Of a DNA stretch of 53,507 nucleotides, positions 30,148 through 37,800 are shown piece after piece; positions within the stretch are counted from its first letter, which is position 1; every line of letters begins with the position of its first letter. Origin of the DNA: a virus; IMG/VR virus record IMGVR_UViG_3300028045_000021, positions 1 through 53,507 of that record, one strand, 5' to 3'. Both the position numbers and the translations under genes were made by a program. Under the pieces are notes generated by a model, which searched no databases, was not told the DNA's origin, and saw only the letters and a list, made by a program, of their open reading frames with translations.

Positions 30148-30390
30148 ATGGGAACTAATATTCACATATGCTATTCAGACATTAGCTATTCATGCCCTCA
30201 TTGCATGATAAAGAAGCATGATAAAGATGATAAATTATTAAACCGATGCAACAAGAATAAGAGTTTTTACACAAAAATAAAATGTGATTGTGGGAAAAGG
30301 TTTGGATTCACATACAATATTCGAGGTGATGCAACGACATTTAAATTAAATGATAATCGAAAAATAAATTCAATATACATATCAAAATAA
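30148..30390 (+). CDS. Zinc-ribbon protein (80 aa)
   Basis: CPHCMIKKH (about 14-22) and KCDCGKRF (about 46-53) form a zinc ribbon with a Lys/Asp-rich loop. No family. Follows the HNH gene by four bases. Confidence 0.6.
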   Translation: MGTNIHICYSDISYSCPHCMIKKHDKDDKLLNRCNKNKSFYTKIKCDCGKRFGFTYNIRGDATTFKLNDNRKINSIYISK

Positions 30391-30496
30391 GTGTTGATTG
30401 GCTATTAAAAAAGCAACAGAGTAATTAACTTAAAATAAACCAGCCGTTCGTTCTTATCCCAATACGGGGGAAATAATACCGTGAACAAATGAGGTC

Positions 30497-30545
30497 GCAG
30501 AGTCGGTAAATATTCAATTCCCTAAATTTCCGGCTCTGCTTTTTT
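30497..30545 (+). terminator. Strong intrinsic terminator
   Basis: A 10-bp stem (30497-30506 with 30530-30539, one G-U pair) with a 23-base loop and six T. It ends the long accessory-gene transcript. Confidence 0.8.
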
Positions 30546-30566
30546 GAGATAATTACAAAATAATAC

Positions 30567-30596
30567 TTGGTTATATAAAATAATACTTTATATTTG
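30567..30596 (+). promoter_or_regulatory. Bacteroidetes-type promoter
   Basis: TTG at 30567-30569 and a perfect TATATTTG at 30589-30596, spaced 19 bases. It drives the 30622 gene and probably the tRNA-like locus behind it. Confidence 0.7.
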
Positions 30597-30621
30597 TATC
30601 AATATTTAAAGTTTAAAGATT

Positions 30622-31260
30622 ATGAGTAAAACAAAAATGACAATTCACAGAGCATTAACGGAGTTAAAGTTGATTGATGCAAGAATCGAAAAAGCTGTTA
30701 ATTTAGTAGAACCTACTGGATTAATGCAACTTGGAAAACCTGTTAATGGATTTTACGCAAAAGATGATTTTGAAAAAGATGTAAAAGCCAAGTATCAATC
30801 AGTAACAGTTTTGATTGATAGAAAAAACTCTATTAAATCAGCTATCGTAAAAGCAAACGGTACGACTACCGTGAAGATTGGAGAAAAAGAAATGACTATT
30901 GCTGATGCTATTAATTTTAAAGCCGTAATAGTAGTTAAGAAAAACCTCATTAATAGGCTGACTCAAAAACATAAAGCTGTAATGGCTAAGTTTACTCAGG
31001 AAAATGAAAAAGTAAACAACGTTGGTTTAGAAAATGCTAAAATAATGATTGGCAAACAGGGTGATGATAGGGTTAAGCCTACAGATGAAGATGTAAAAAA
31101 CATTGTTGAGCCATTTGTAAGAAGAAGCGAATTCCATTTAGTTGACCCTTTAAAAGTTGATGAATTAACAGAAAAATTACAGATTGAAGTTGATGAATTT
31201 GAAGCTGAGGTTGATGCTGTGCTTTCTGAAATAAACGCAATTACGTTGATTGAAATTTAA
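30622..31260 (+). CDS. Conserved phage protein of unknown function (212 aa)
   Basis: Begins MTIHRALTELKLIDARIEKA after three residues, a start I know from a widespread phage family of unknown role. Long helices with heptad-like spacing flank a central beta part (TTTVKIGEKEMTIADA). The gene is preceded by its own promoter and followed by the tRNA-like locus without a terminator, so they may be co-transcribed. Confidence 0.65.
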   Translation: MSKTKMTIHRALTELKLIDARIEKAVNLVEPTGLMQLGKPVNGFYAKDDFEKDVKAKYQSVTVLIDRKNSIKSAIVKANGTTTVKIGEKEMTIADAINFKAVIVVKKNLINRLTQKHKAVMAKFTQENEKVNNVGLENAKIMIGKQGDDRVKPTDEDVKNIVEPFVRRSEFHLVDPLKVDELTEKLQIEVDEFEAEVDAVLSEINAITLIEI

Positions 31261-31309
31261 CATTAAATATAAAGGAATACCGATGCGAAAAACATAAATT
31301 CAATTCCCT

Positions 31310-31396
31310 GCTTAAGGGTTAGAAAAGCACCAGTTTGCTAAACTGAAATGCAATAGGTTCATAATGTCGCTAGTTCGATTCTAGTATTCACCACCA
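31310..31396 (+). tRNA. tRNA-Ser(GCU)-like 3' part without 5' acceptor strand
   Basis: A class II layout can be read: D arm (GCTT 31310-31313 with AAGC 31325-31328), anticodon arm with loop TTGCTAA (31335-31341, anticodon GCT) and four paired bases, a 22-base variable region, T arm (31369-31385), acceptor 3' strand, A73 and CCA. The expected 5' acceptor strand before the D arm does not pair (31301-31307). The matching strand GGTGAAT instead lies downstream at 31407-31413. Confidence 0.5.
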
Positions 31397-31444
31397 GACG
31401 AAAGTCGGTGAATTAGCTCAGTGGGTAGAGCGTATGGCTGTAAA
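31359..31444 (+). tRNA. Circularly permuted tRNA, anticodon GUA (Tyr)
   Basis: The 3' half comes first: anticodon-stem strand TCATA (31359-31363), variable loop ATGTC, T arm (31369-31385, loop TTCGATT), acceptor strand ATTCACC (31386-31392), A73, CCA (31394-31396). A ten-base linker GACGAAAGTC follows. The 5' half then reads acceptor GGTGAAT (31407-31413), T8-A9, D arm (31416-31431, loop with GG), G26, stem TATGG (31433-31437) and loop CTGTAAA (31438-31444). Acceptor pairs 7/7, anticodon stem 5/5 with one G-U, D stem 4/4. Invariant T8, A14, G18-G19, T33 and the G15-C48 pair are present. Confidence 0.6.
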
Positions 31445-31633
31445 AACTTGAAAAGTTTAAGGCTGAAAGTTTAAAGCAAAAAGGTTAAAATTAAAAGCTC
31501 TTACGCATTAAAGATTAAAATGAAAAGCGTAAAGTTCTTTTAAACCCCTGATAAAAGTTTATAAGAGTACTAATTGATTAACTCAATGTTTTGTGCAGGG
31601 CTGCATCGGTAGCCCTTTTTTATATAAAAAATT
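31445..31633 (+). other. A-rich tail of tRNA-like locus and terminator
   Basis: No gene. An A/T-rich stretch with repeated AAAAG-TTAAA units follows the GUA half, without the missing 3' half. The terminator at 31597-31621 ends it. Confidence 0.5.
31597..31621 (+). terminator. Intrinsic terminator before structural genes
   Basis: AGGGCT (31597-31602) pairs with AGCCCT (31611-31616), eight-base loop, followed by T's. It closes the tRNA-like transcript. Confidence 0.75.
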
Positions 31634-31789
31634 ATGGCAAAGGATAGAGAAAGCGTAACCCTTGATAAGGATATTAACGAGGGAGTACATAAGGAAGCTA
31701 AGGTAAAAAGGCTAGGATTTAGCACACTAGTTAATATTATACTGGGTAATCACTTAAAATCAAAAGGAGGTGAAAAAACTGTCAAATAA
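31634..31789 (+). CDS. Ribbon-helix-helix regulator (51 aa)
   Basis: The product has the Arc/MetJ-like pattern: strand SVTLDKDINEGVHKEAKVKR with a following LGFSTLVNIILGNHLK helix. Such proteins bind palindromic DNA as dimers. It lies just upstream of a TGT-N11-ACA site and the structural operon, so it is the best candidate for the late-gene regulator. Short of the usual gene-calling length. Confidence 0.65.
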   Translation: MAKDRESVTLDKDINEGVHKEAKVKRLGFSTLVNIILGNHLKSKGGEKTVK

Positions 31790-31796
31790 TTTTACA

Positions 31797-31839
31797 TGTA
31801 AAAAAATTAGACACTTTCCGAAAAATTTGTTTAACTTTG
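31797..31839 (+). promoter_or_regulatory. Late promoter with TGT-N11-ACA site
   Basis: TGT-N11-ACA at 31797-31813 covers the position expected for a -33 box ahead of TAACTTTG (31832-31839). No good TTTG is present, which fits a promoter that needs an activator or is blocked by a repressor. It is upstream of the portal gene at 31917. Confidence 0.5.
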
Positions 31840-31916
31840 GCTAAAATTAAAAAAATGCCAATTGTCTAACTATATAATAATTAGCTGTTCATTAACGTGA
31901 GCGGCTATTTTCATTT

Positions 31917-33266
31917 ATGGGAATATTAAACGAATTAAGAATTAAGGCGGCAAATACATTAGTGAGGGGGATATCTGTACCAATTACTGGTAATTCATTT
32001 ATGGGATTTGGTGGCCAGTCAAAGCCGTGGAATAATTTAATAGATAATGCAGATTATTTAAAAGCATTCGAACAGAATCCATGCGTCAATGCTCCTGTGA
32101 ATATCTATGCCGAAGCTAGTGCAAATATTAGATTTTCATTAGAGGATTTAGAAGGTAATGAAATCAAACCTAGTGAATACAACGAACAAGGCAAAAGAGT
32201 AATTGAATTATTAAAAAATCCTAATCCTTTACAAATCACTTCTGAATGGTGGAAGCAAAATGTAATTTTTCAAATAGTTTTTGGTAATGCTCAGATGTAT
32301 AAATCGTTTCCTTCTGCTTTTGAAAACAAACTCGAAGCTATAACATCATTAACAAATATCTGGTCGCAATATATGACTCCTGTAGGTACTGGGTTATTTT
32401 TTGATGCTACAAAGCAGAGTGATATTATAAAAAAATGGATATTTTCATTTGGTACGTTAAAAAAAGAATTTGAAGCTGAAACCATCCTACATACGAATGA
32501 TACATCTATTAATCTATCCGATGATGGTGTGGTATTAGGAGCAAGTAAATTAAAATCACTTAAAGAACCAATTAATAATAGTTACAAAGCATTATTAGCA
32601 AGAGGTGAGTTGATTGAAAGTAGAGGCGCACAAGGTATTATATCGAGTGCCGCAAAAGATGCAACGGGAAGTGCACCAATGAGTCCTCATGATAAAAAGG
32701 AAATACAAGAAGACTTTAAAGATTACGGGATACAAAAAGAGCAATACCAATACATAATATCAAAACAACCATTACTATTTACCAGAACAGTTTTACCCAT
32801 AAAAGATTTACAACTATTCGAGGAAGTTGCAATATCTCAACAGCATATATCTACGACACTTCGAGTACCTAATGATTTAGTAATTCTTTACATAACTGGT
32901 GCGAAATACGAAAACCAAAAAGAAAGCATGAGGCAACTGTATGATGCTATAATTCCAGCCTCAGAAGAGAAAGTTAATGCTTTAAATGTTTTTCTAGGAA
33001 CAGAACAATATGGATTTAGAATAAAAGGATCGTATAGCCATGTGCCTGTATTGCAGCAAGATATTAAAGAACGTTCTGAGGTTAATAGAAATAATGCAAT
33101 AGCTTTTAGCAAGGCCTTTAGAGATGGAACAATAAAATACAATCAATATCTAGCCTCGTTAAATCAGCCAGCTGATCCAATAGATGGAGATAAAAAAATA
33201 TGGGATTTAGACGATAAACAATTACAAGTATTAGGAATAAATATTCAACAAGATAATGGCAACTAA
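31917..33266 (+). CDS. Portal protein (449 aa)
   Basis: The length, order before protease and capsid, and internal features (N-terminal arm, WNNLIDNADYLKAFEQNPCVNAPVNIYAE, later PLLFTRTVLPIKDLQLFEE and AFRDGTIKYNQYLASLN) match HK97-type portal proteins. The dodecameric ring at one vertex passes DNA from terminase. The C-terminus is short. ATG follows the late promoter without a strong Shine-Dalgarno. Promoter control by the TGT-N11-ACA site is inferred. Confidence 0.85.
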   Translation: MGILNELRIKAANTLVRGISVPITGNSFMGFGGQSKPWNNLIDNADYLKAFEQNPCVNAPVNIYAEASANIRFSLEDLEGNEIKPSEYNEQGKRVIELLKNPNPLQITSEWWKQNVIFQIVFGNAQMYKSFPSAFENKLEAITSLTNIWSQYMTPVGTGLFFDATKQSDIIKKWIFSFGTLKKEFEAETILHTNDTSINLSDDGVVLGASKLKSLKEPINNSYKALLARGELIESRGAQGIISSAAKDATGSAPMSPHDKKEIQEDFKDYGIQKEQYQYIISKQPLLFTRTVLPIKDLQLFEEVAISQQHISTTLRVPNDLVILYITGAKYENQKESMRQLYDAIIPASEEKVNALNVFLGTEQYGFRIKGSYSHVPVLQQDIKERSEVNRNNAIAFSKAFRDGTIKYNQYLASLNQPADPIDGDKKIWDLDDKQLQVLGINIQQDNGN

Positions 33267-33278
33267 AAATATGAACTG

Positions 33279-34970
33279 ATGAAAAATATATTATTAACAA
33301 TCGTTGTGGTGGTATTGTCAATTAGTGTCAATGGCCAAAATAAAGTATTTAAAGGAGCTAATGGATGGGTGATTGGAGACGAAACAGTTCCCACAGCAAA
33401 ATACAGGCTTAATCCTAATGCTGATTCCACATCGGCAGAAATAAAAGCATTTGGTAGTGAATATCGTTTAATTAGAATGCAGCCGATTGCAAAATTTAAA
33501 AAAGAAAATGGCGATTCGTATTCTAATTATTTAGAATTGCAAACAGTTTTAAGGGATTTCGTGGGAACACAAGCCATAGTTCAACTTGGAGATGCACCTA
33601 TTGAATACACTAAGGCGACAGCAAGTGGCGCAACTTTCCTTATTCAAAAAGGGCAGCTCAATAATTTAAGACTACGTCCTCAAATAATCAATGAACAGGC
33701 TGAGAGTAGCCGTAAAATTCAAGGGGTTGTTACCTCATCAAATATAGTCGGTCAGATTTTCAAAGCAAGTCAAGATAATATTAATGGAATAGAACTAGCT
33801 CTCGAAAGTGCAGCGGGTGTTGATTTTGATGATTTTGAAAGTTATGCCGATAGCCCAGCATTGCAAGCCGCATGGATTGCAACGGGAACAGAAGCGACAT
33901 TAGACGTTAGTAATCCACATACAGGAAGTAAATGTATGGCTATAAATGGATTTTCACCCGTGGGAAACGAGTGGGAACGAACATTCTTAACGACTGATTT
34001 TTCAAATTATACCGGACAATTTTGGATGTACGCAACAAATACTTATACAGATGTTAAAATGAGAGTATTTGTAAGGGATGCTATTGGAAATACTAGTAGT
34101 GCGGCAATTGTTACTGTTGGTGCACTTCAATATTATAATTATGTGGTTGATACAGAATCATTGGTAGCCGATGGGGCAACGGCTGCAGATTTAACTGATA
34201 TAGTAGGTATAGGATTTAGAATTGAAAAAAGAAGATCAGGTAGTATAATATATATTGATGACATGGTTTCAGTGCCTAACCCCGGGAGTGTGGATTTAGA
34301 ATTATGGTACATGGGGACTACATTACCAGTAAGTACCGTAACATCCATTGATGACGGAATTCAATACAATGCGCTTGGAGATTTAGGAATAACAGGCGAT
34401 CAATTGGCATCTGTTAATTTACCAATGAAGGGTGGAAAGCGGACTTATCATGTTGATGAATTTGTTGCAGGTGTAGCTTTAGAAATACCGGGGAATGTCA
34501 TTTTACCCACTGATGCTTATTATGCGATAACTATTAATTATGTAGATACTGATGTTAGCGTTTATGGTCCTAATGACTCGTGGGATGATTATTATATTAA
34601 TGGGTATGGGTTCACAACTCCCGATGCAAGCACAGCTATTACGGCAATAGGTGATAGTGTGGATTTAATGTTTATAATTTACTCAACACAAGATGTATAT
34701 ATAGATGAAATATCTGCATTTGTAGATCAAGCACCTAATGGCAATAGTTCGGCAGGGATTTACGTGGAAGATGTAAATATGAAAAGAACTAATGTTTTAT
34801 TATCAAATGTTAAAGCGGTTCAGGTCGCTACTCAAAAACTAGCTCGGCCGTTTTTTTTGGCTAAAGGTGGTAAGTTAGAAGAAGAATATAATGATGATTT
34901 TACTGATAATGTTTCTTCTATTAATTTTATATTTCAATATTATTTTATTCCAAAAGAAGCTAATGAATAA
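33279..34970 (+). CDS. Exported jelly-roll-like protein in the head gene cluster (563 aa)
   Basis: The N-terminus MKNILLTIVVVVLSISVNGQ is a typical Sec signal peptide with cleavage near residue 19-20. The mature protein includes a carbohydrate-binding-like jelly roll (about residues 185-330, FDDFESYADSPALQAAWIAT and a later IIYIDDM strand) and several further beta-sandwich repeats. The C-terminus (KLARPFFLAKGGKLEEEYND) looks like a virion anchor. The position between portal and protease is normal for structural proteins, but a signal peptide is not. Exported adhesin, decoration protein or host-surface modifier are possible. Confidence 0.65.
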   Translation: MKNILLTIVVVVLSISVNGQNKVFKGANGWVIGDETVPTAKYRLNPNADSTSAEIKAFGSEYRLIRMQPIAKFKKENGDSYSNYLELQTVLRDFVGTQAIVQLGDAPIEYTKATASGATFLIQKGQLNNLRLRPQIINEQAESSRKIQGVVTSSNIVGQIFKASQDNINGIELALESAAGVDFDDFESYADSPALQAAWIATGTEATLDVSNPHTGSKCMAINGFSPVGNEWERTFLTTDFSNYTGQFWMYATNTYTDVKMRVFVRDAIGNTSSAAIVTVGALQYYNYVVDTESLVADGATAADLTDIVGIGFRIEKRRSGSIIYIDDMVSVPNPGSVDLELWYMGTTLPVSTVTSIDDGIQYNALGDLGITGDQLASVNLPMKGGKRTYHVDEFVAGVALEIPGNVILPTDAYYAITINYVDTDVSVYGPNDSWDDYYINGYGFTTPDASTAITAIGDSVDLMFIIYSTQDVYIDEISAFVDQAPNGNSSAGIYVEDVNMKRTNVLLSNVKAVQVATQKLARPFFLAKGGKLEEEYNDDFTDNVSSINFIFQYYFIPKEANE

Positions 34971-34971
34971 T

Positions 34972-35035
34972 ACAAAGTGTCAAAAAATCATACACAAAGT
35001 GTAAAAAAATTGTACATTTGTAAAGAAATCATACA
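34972..35035 (+). promoter_or_regulatory. Cluster of three TGT-N11-ACA sites with TACATTTG box
   Basis: Sites at 34978-34994, 35000-35016 and 35019-35035 are spaced 22 and 19 bases apart, about two helical turns. Two lie in a 22-base tandem repeat (34972-34993, 34994-35015). TACATTTG at 35013-35020 fits a -7 box overlapped by the sites. This is a likely regulated promoter for the protease and capsid genes. Confidence 0.55.
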
Positions 35036-35038
35036 ATT

Positions 35039-35137
35039 ATGGCAAAGAAATTATCTAAAGAAGAGATTGATAAAATAAAAAAGCTTAATCAAGATAAGAT
35101 TAAGTCTGTTAATGATGGTAAAATAATTAAAAAGTAG
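35039..35137 (+). CDS. Lys-rich micro-protein (32 aa)
   Basis: Almost half Lys, with helix-forming residues. It starts right behind the operator cluster and five bases before the protease gene (35142). No family. It may be a leader peptide. Confidence 0.45.
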   Translation: MAKKLSKEEIDKIKKLNQDKIKSVNDGKIIKK

Positions 35138-35141
35138 AGAT

Positions 35142-35999
35142 ATGATTATCAAGTGTAATACATTAGGAAAAGAATTTTCTTCAAAAGAGGAAATGTTTAA
35201 AGAATTAAAAGCTAATGAGGCTCATATAATCAAACTCAAAAAAGCATCTATTCAAAAAAGCTTTGAAAAAGGACAATTCGCCCCTTCTAATTGTATATCT
35301 AAATTAGATGAGTCTACAAAATCAACCTTAGAAATTGACCCTGAATATATATATCCAGTTATCAATACAACTAAATATTTAGATTCTCATGATGATGTGC
35401 ATTTTGATGGGATTTGGAATCGCTCAATGAAAGATCAAAAAGGACGCATACATTATACAACTGATCATGAATTGAAAGTTGGAAATATAATCGCATGGCC
35501 TGAGGATGTAGAGGTATTTACTAAAACGATCCCTTGGGCACTAGTTGGTAAAAATTTTCAGGGAGAAACTGAGGCGTTAATATTTAAAATAAAAAGAACA
35601 TCGTTAAAAAATAGAGATGCTACAGAAGCAATAAACGAACAGAGAAAACTACAAAACTCTGTACGGATGCGATATTATATAATAAAATTTGCTATTGATA
35701 GTGACGATAGGGAATATGCAGAAAATAAAGCTTATTATGATGCAAATATCAATAAAATAGCCAACAGAGAAAAAGCAGAAGAGCAAGGTTATTTTTTTGG
35801 AGTCGAAGAAGCTGCAATAGTTGACGAAGGAAGTTTAGTAATACGTGCATCAAATGATGCCACAGCAATAATAACAGCGGAAACGAAATTAGATTCGAGT
35901 TCATCCCATTCTAGTAAATTAGATTCGGGTTCATCTCATACTGAAAAAGCAGAAGCTGAAAAGAAAGAATTTTTATCAAAAATGAACTTAAAAAATTAA
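35142..35999 (+). CDS. Capsid maturation protease (285 aa)
   Basis: The order portal - protease - capsid and the central block NTTKYLDSHDDVHFDGIWNRS, followed by IHYTTDHELKVGNIIAWPED, match a Bacteroidetes-phage family that replaces the usual prohead protease. A His in TTDHEL and a Ser in the following core would be candidate catalytic residues. The C-terminus ends in a tandem repeat of SKLDSGSSH-like units and a charged tail, possibly scaffold-like. The protease assignment rests on pattern recall and position. Confidence 0.6.
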   Translation: MIIKCNTLGKEFSSKEEMFKELKANEAHIIKLKKASIQKSFEKGQFAPSNCISKLDESTKSTLEIDPEYIYPVINTTKYLDSHDDVHFDGIWNRSMKDQKGRIHYTTDHELKVGNIIAWPEDVEVFTKTIPWALVGKNFQGETEALIFKIKRTSLKNRDATEAINEQRKLQNSVRMRYYIIKFAIDSDDREYAENKAYYDANINKIANREKAEEQGYFFGVEEAAIVDEGSLVIRASNDATAIITAETKLDSSSSHSSKLDSGSSHTEKAEAEKKEFLSKMNLKN

Positions 36000-36003
36000 A
36001 AAA

Positions 36004-37731
36004 ATGAAAAAATGGATTATAGACGGTGCATTTAAAGCGCTAAGTGATGAAGAATACAAAGCCTTATCTGGAGAGGATACTGCTTTATATCTTGCTGACA
36101 AACAAAAGTCAGATATTGATACAATGGTAAAAGATTTTAATAGTAAAATGGACGCTATTAAATCCGATACTATTAAAAAGGATGATGTAACGAAATTAAA
36201 AACAGATTTCGAAACCTCTTTAAAAGCTCTTAATGCGGAATCGTTTAAGGCTTATGTTGAAAAAATCGAGGGATTAGAAAAGGAAGTTAAATCTGCAACG
36301 GATTTATCCAAGGAGATTAAAGAAATTGCCAGAATTCAAGGTGAGACTTTAAAGAAACTTGATAATCCTAAAATTCCTGATGCTAGAAAGAAATTAACAA
36401 GGGATGATCAGCTAAAAGTTCTTATCGAGCATGCGTTTAAATCAGAAGCTTTTGAACAATATAAAGCTGATGGATTTAATAAAGCAACTGGAAAAATGGC
36501 ACTAAGCAACTCAGAAGATGGTAAAATTGAGCTGATTAAAGTTATTGCTGATGCTGATGCTAGTACTGAAAAAGCGGTTATTCCAATAAGCAGCAATCAT
36601 ACAGGAACTGTAATGATTTCTGAAATTTCAAACGTGGTAAGAGATGATACACCAGCACGTAAAAAACATGTACGTGATTTGCTTAATGTTGGTATGACTA
36701 ATCAAGCGCAAATTGTAGCAGGTCAGGTTTATGATTGGACTGATTCATTAACATTAGGTGCTCTTATGTTAGGTGAAAACACAGCAGCTCCAGAAAGTGT
36801 ATTTAAATCTAAAGAAAATACATGGGGACTTGGCCGAATTGCTAATTCAATGCGTATTTCTAAGCGTTGGTTTAAAACTAATGGATTACAATGGGTTATC
36901 GATCATGTATTAGCTAAATTGCCTGATGCTACCTATACTGTTGAAGATTTTCAGTTATTATTTGGTGACGATTCAGGTAATAATATTCAAGGATTAGCAG
37001 GTAGTGCTCAGTCTTTCGATTTAACACCTCAAACATACGCTGCTTTAGCTTTTGCTTCTGTTGCAACTTGGAATAGTGGAACACAAACTTTAGTTACATT
37101 CTTAGCTGCTCATGGTATGAAAAACGGTGATAGTTTAACTATTGCAAATGCAACAAGTGCACCATATAACGACACTCATACAGCAGTTGAAGTTGTAAAT
37201 GCAAAACAAGTCATTATAGATGAGGCTTATGTTGCTGAAATCGCTGGAAATATGGCTGCATGGACAGGTACTAGTCAGTCTATATTCTATCATGCAATTG
37301 ATGGAGCGCAGGAAGTTGATGTATTATCAGTAGTTAGGGCATTATTAGCCGCTGGTGAATTTAACGCAACTGGACACGTAGTAAACCCACAGCAAACTAT
37401 ACAAATGGGCTTATTGAAAGCAACTGATGAGAATTATCTTAACATTCAAAAAGATGCGAATGGTGAAGTTGTTGGAGTTGGTGGATTACCAATAGCAACA
37501 ACAACTGCCGTACCTGCTGGTAAATTCTTTAGTGGTGATTTTTCACGTAATGGAGCTGAATTATTAGAGTATACTCCTTTATCAATATCATTTGTTGAGG
37601 ATGTAACTACAGCTAAAGCTAATGAGATACTGGTACTTATTGAGGAAGAAATAATTTTCCCAATATACAATCCTTATTGGTTTATGTATGGTAAATTTGC
37701 AGATGCAAAAACTCAATTAGAAACACCTTAA
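36004..37731 (+). CDS. Major capsid protein, HK97 fold with inserted domain (575 aa)
   Basis: Residues 1-125 form a charged coiled coil, like the HK97 delta/scaffold domain, removed by the protease. The capsid part starts near residue 160 (IPISSNHTGTVMISEISNVVRDD) and shows typical MCP helix and strand patterns. A beta-rich insert (about 344-420, AAHGMKNGDSLTIANA) interrupts it, resembling Ig-like/SH3-like modules found in phage structural proteins. It ends in an IIFPIYNPYWFMYGK segment. An attenuator-like hairpin behind it fits high expression. Confidence 0.85.
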   Translation: MKKWIIDGAFKALSDEEYKALSGEDTALYLADKQKSDIDTMVKDFNSKMDAIKSDTIKKDDVTKLKTDFETSLKALNAESFKAYVEKIEGLEKEVKSATDLSKEIKEIARIQGETLKKLDNPKIPDARKKLTRDDQLKVLIEHAFKSEAFEQYKADGFNKATGKMALSNSEDGKIELIKVIADADASTEKAVIPISSNHTGTVMISEISNVVRDDTPARKKHVRDLLNVGMTNQAQIVAGQVYDWTDSLTLGALMLGENTAAPESVFKSKENTWGLGRIANSMRISKRWFKTNGLQWVIDHVLAKLPDATYTVEDFQLLFGDDSGNNIQGLAGSAQSFDLTPQTYAALAFASVATWNSGTQTLVTFLAAHGMKNGDSLTIANATSAPYNDTHTAVEVVNAKQVIIDEAYVAEIAGNMAAWTGTSQSIFYHAIDGAQEVDVLSVVRALLAAGEFNATGHVVNPQQTIQMGLLKATDENYLNIQKDANGEVVGVGGLPIATTTAVPAGKFFSGDFSRNGAELLEYTPLSISFVEDVTTAKANEILVLIEEEIIFPIYNPYWFMYGKFADAKTQLETP

Positions 37732-37745
37732 ATTAAATAATATTT

Positions 37746-37772
37746 AACCTCCTCTAATAAAATGGGGAGGTT
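37746..37772 (+). terminator. Weak terminator behind capsid gene
   Basis: AACCTCC (37746-37752) pairs with GGAGGTT (37766-37772), seven base pairs, 13-base loop, followed by ATTATT. The short T-tract suggests only partial termination, as is usual after capsid genes. Confidence 0.6.
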
Positions 37773-37800
37773 ATTATTCACAAACTTAAAATATAAAAAA

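Larger units (their letters stand above)
30391..30621 (+). promoter_or_regulatory. Intergenic region with terminator and promoter
   Basis: No gene. Contains the terminator at 30497-30545 and a promoter at 30567-30596. ATTCAATTCCCT occurs here and again near 31297-31308. Confidence 0.6.

Noticed and set aside
31445-31600. Group I intron in the tRNA-like locus
   Set aside because: The core motifs of group I introns (conserved P7 sequence such as AGACTA) are not visible, and the A-rich tail lacks a second exon.
37762-37800. Upstream ATG for the decoration-like protein
   Set aside because: It sits in the terminator hairpin and would add residues before a perfect signal peptide.
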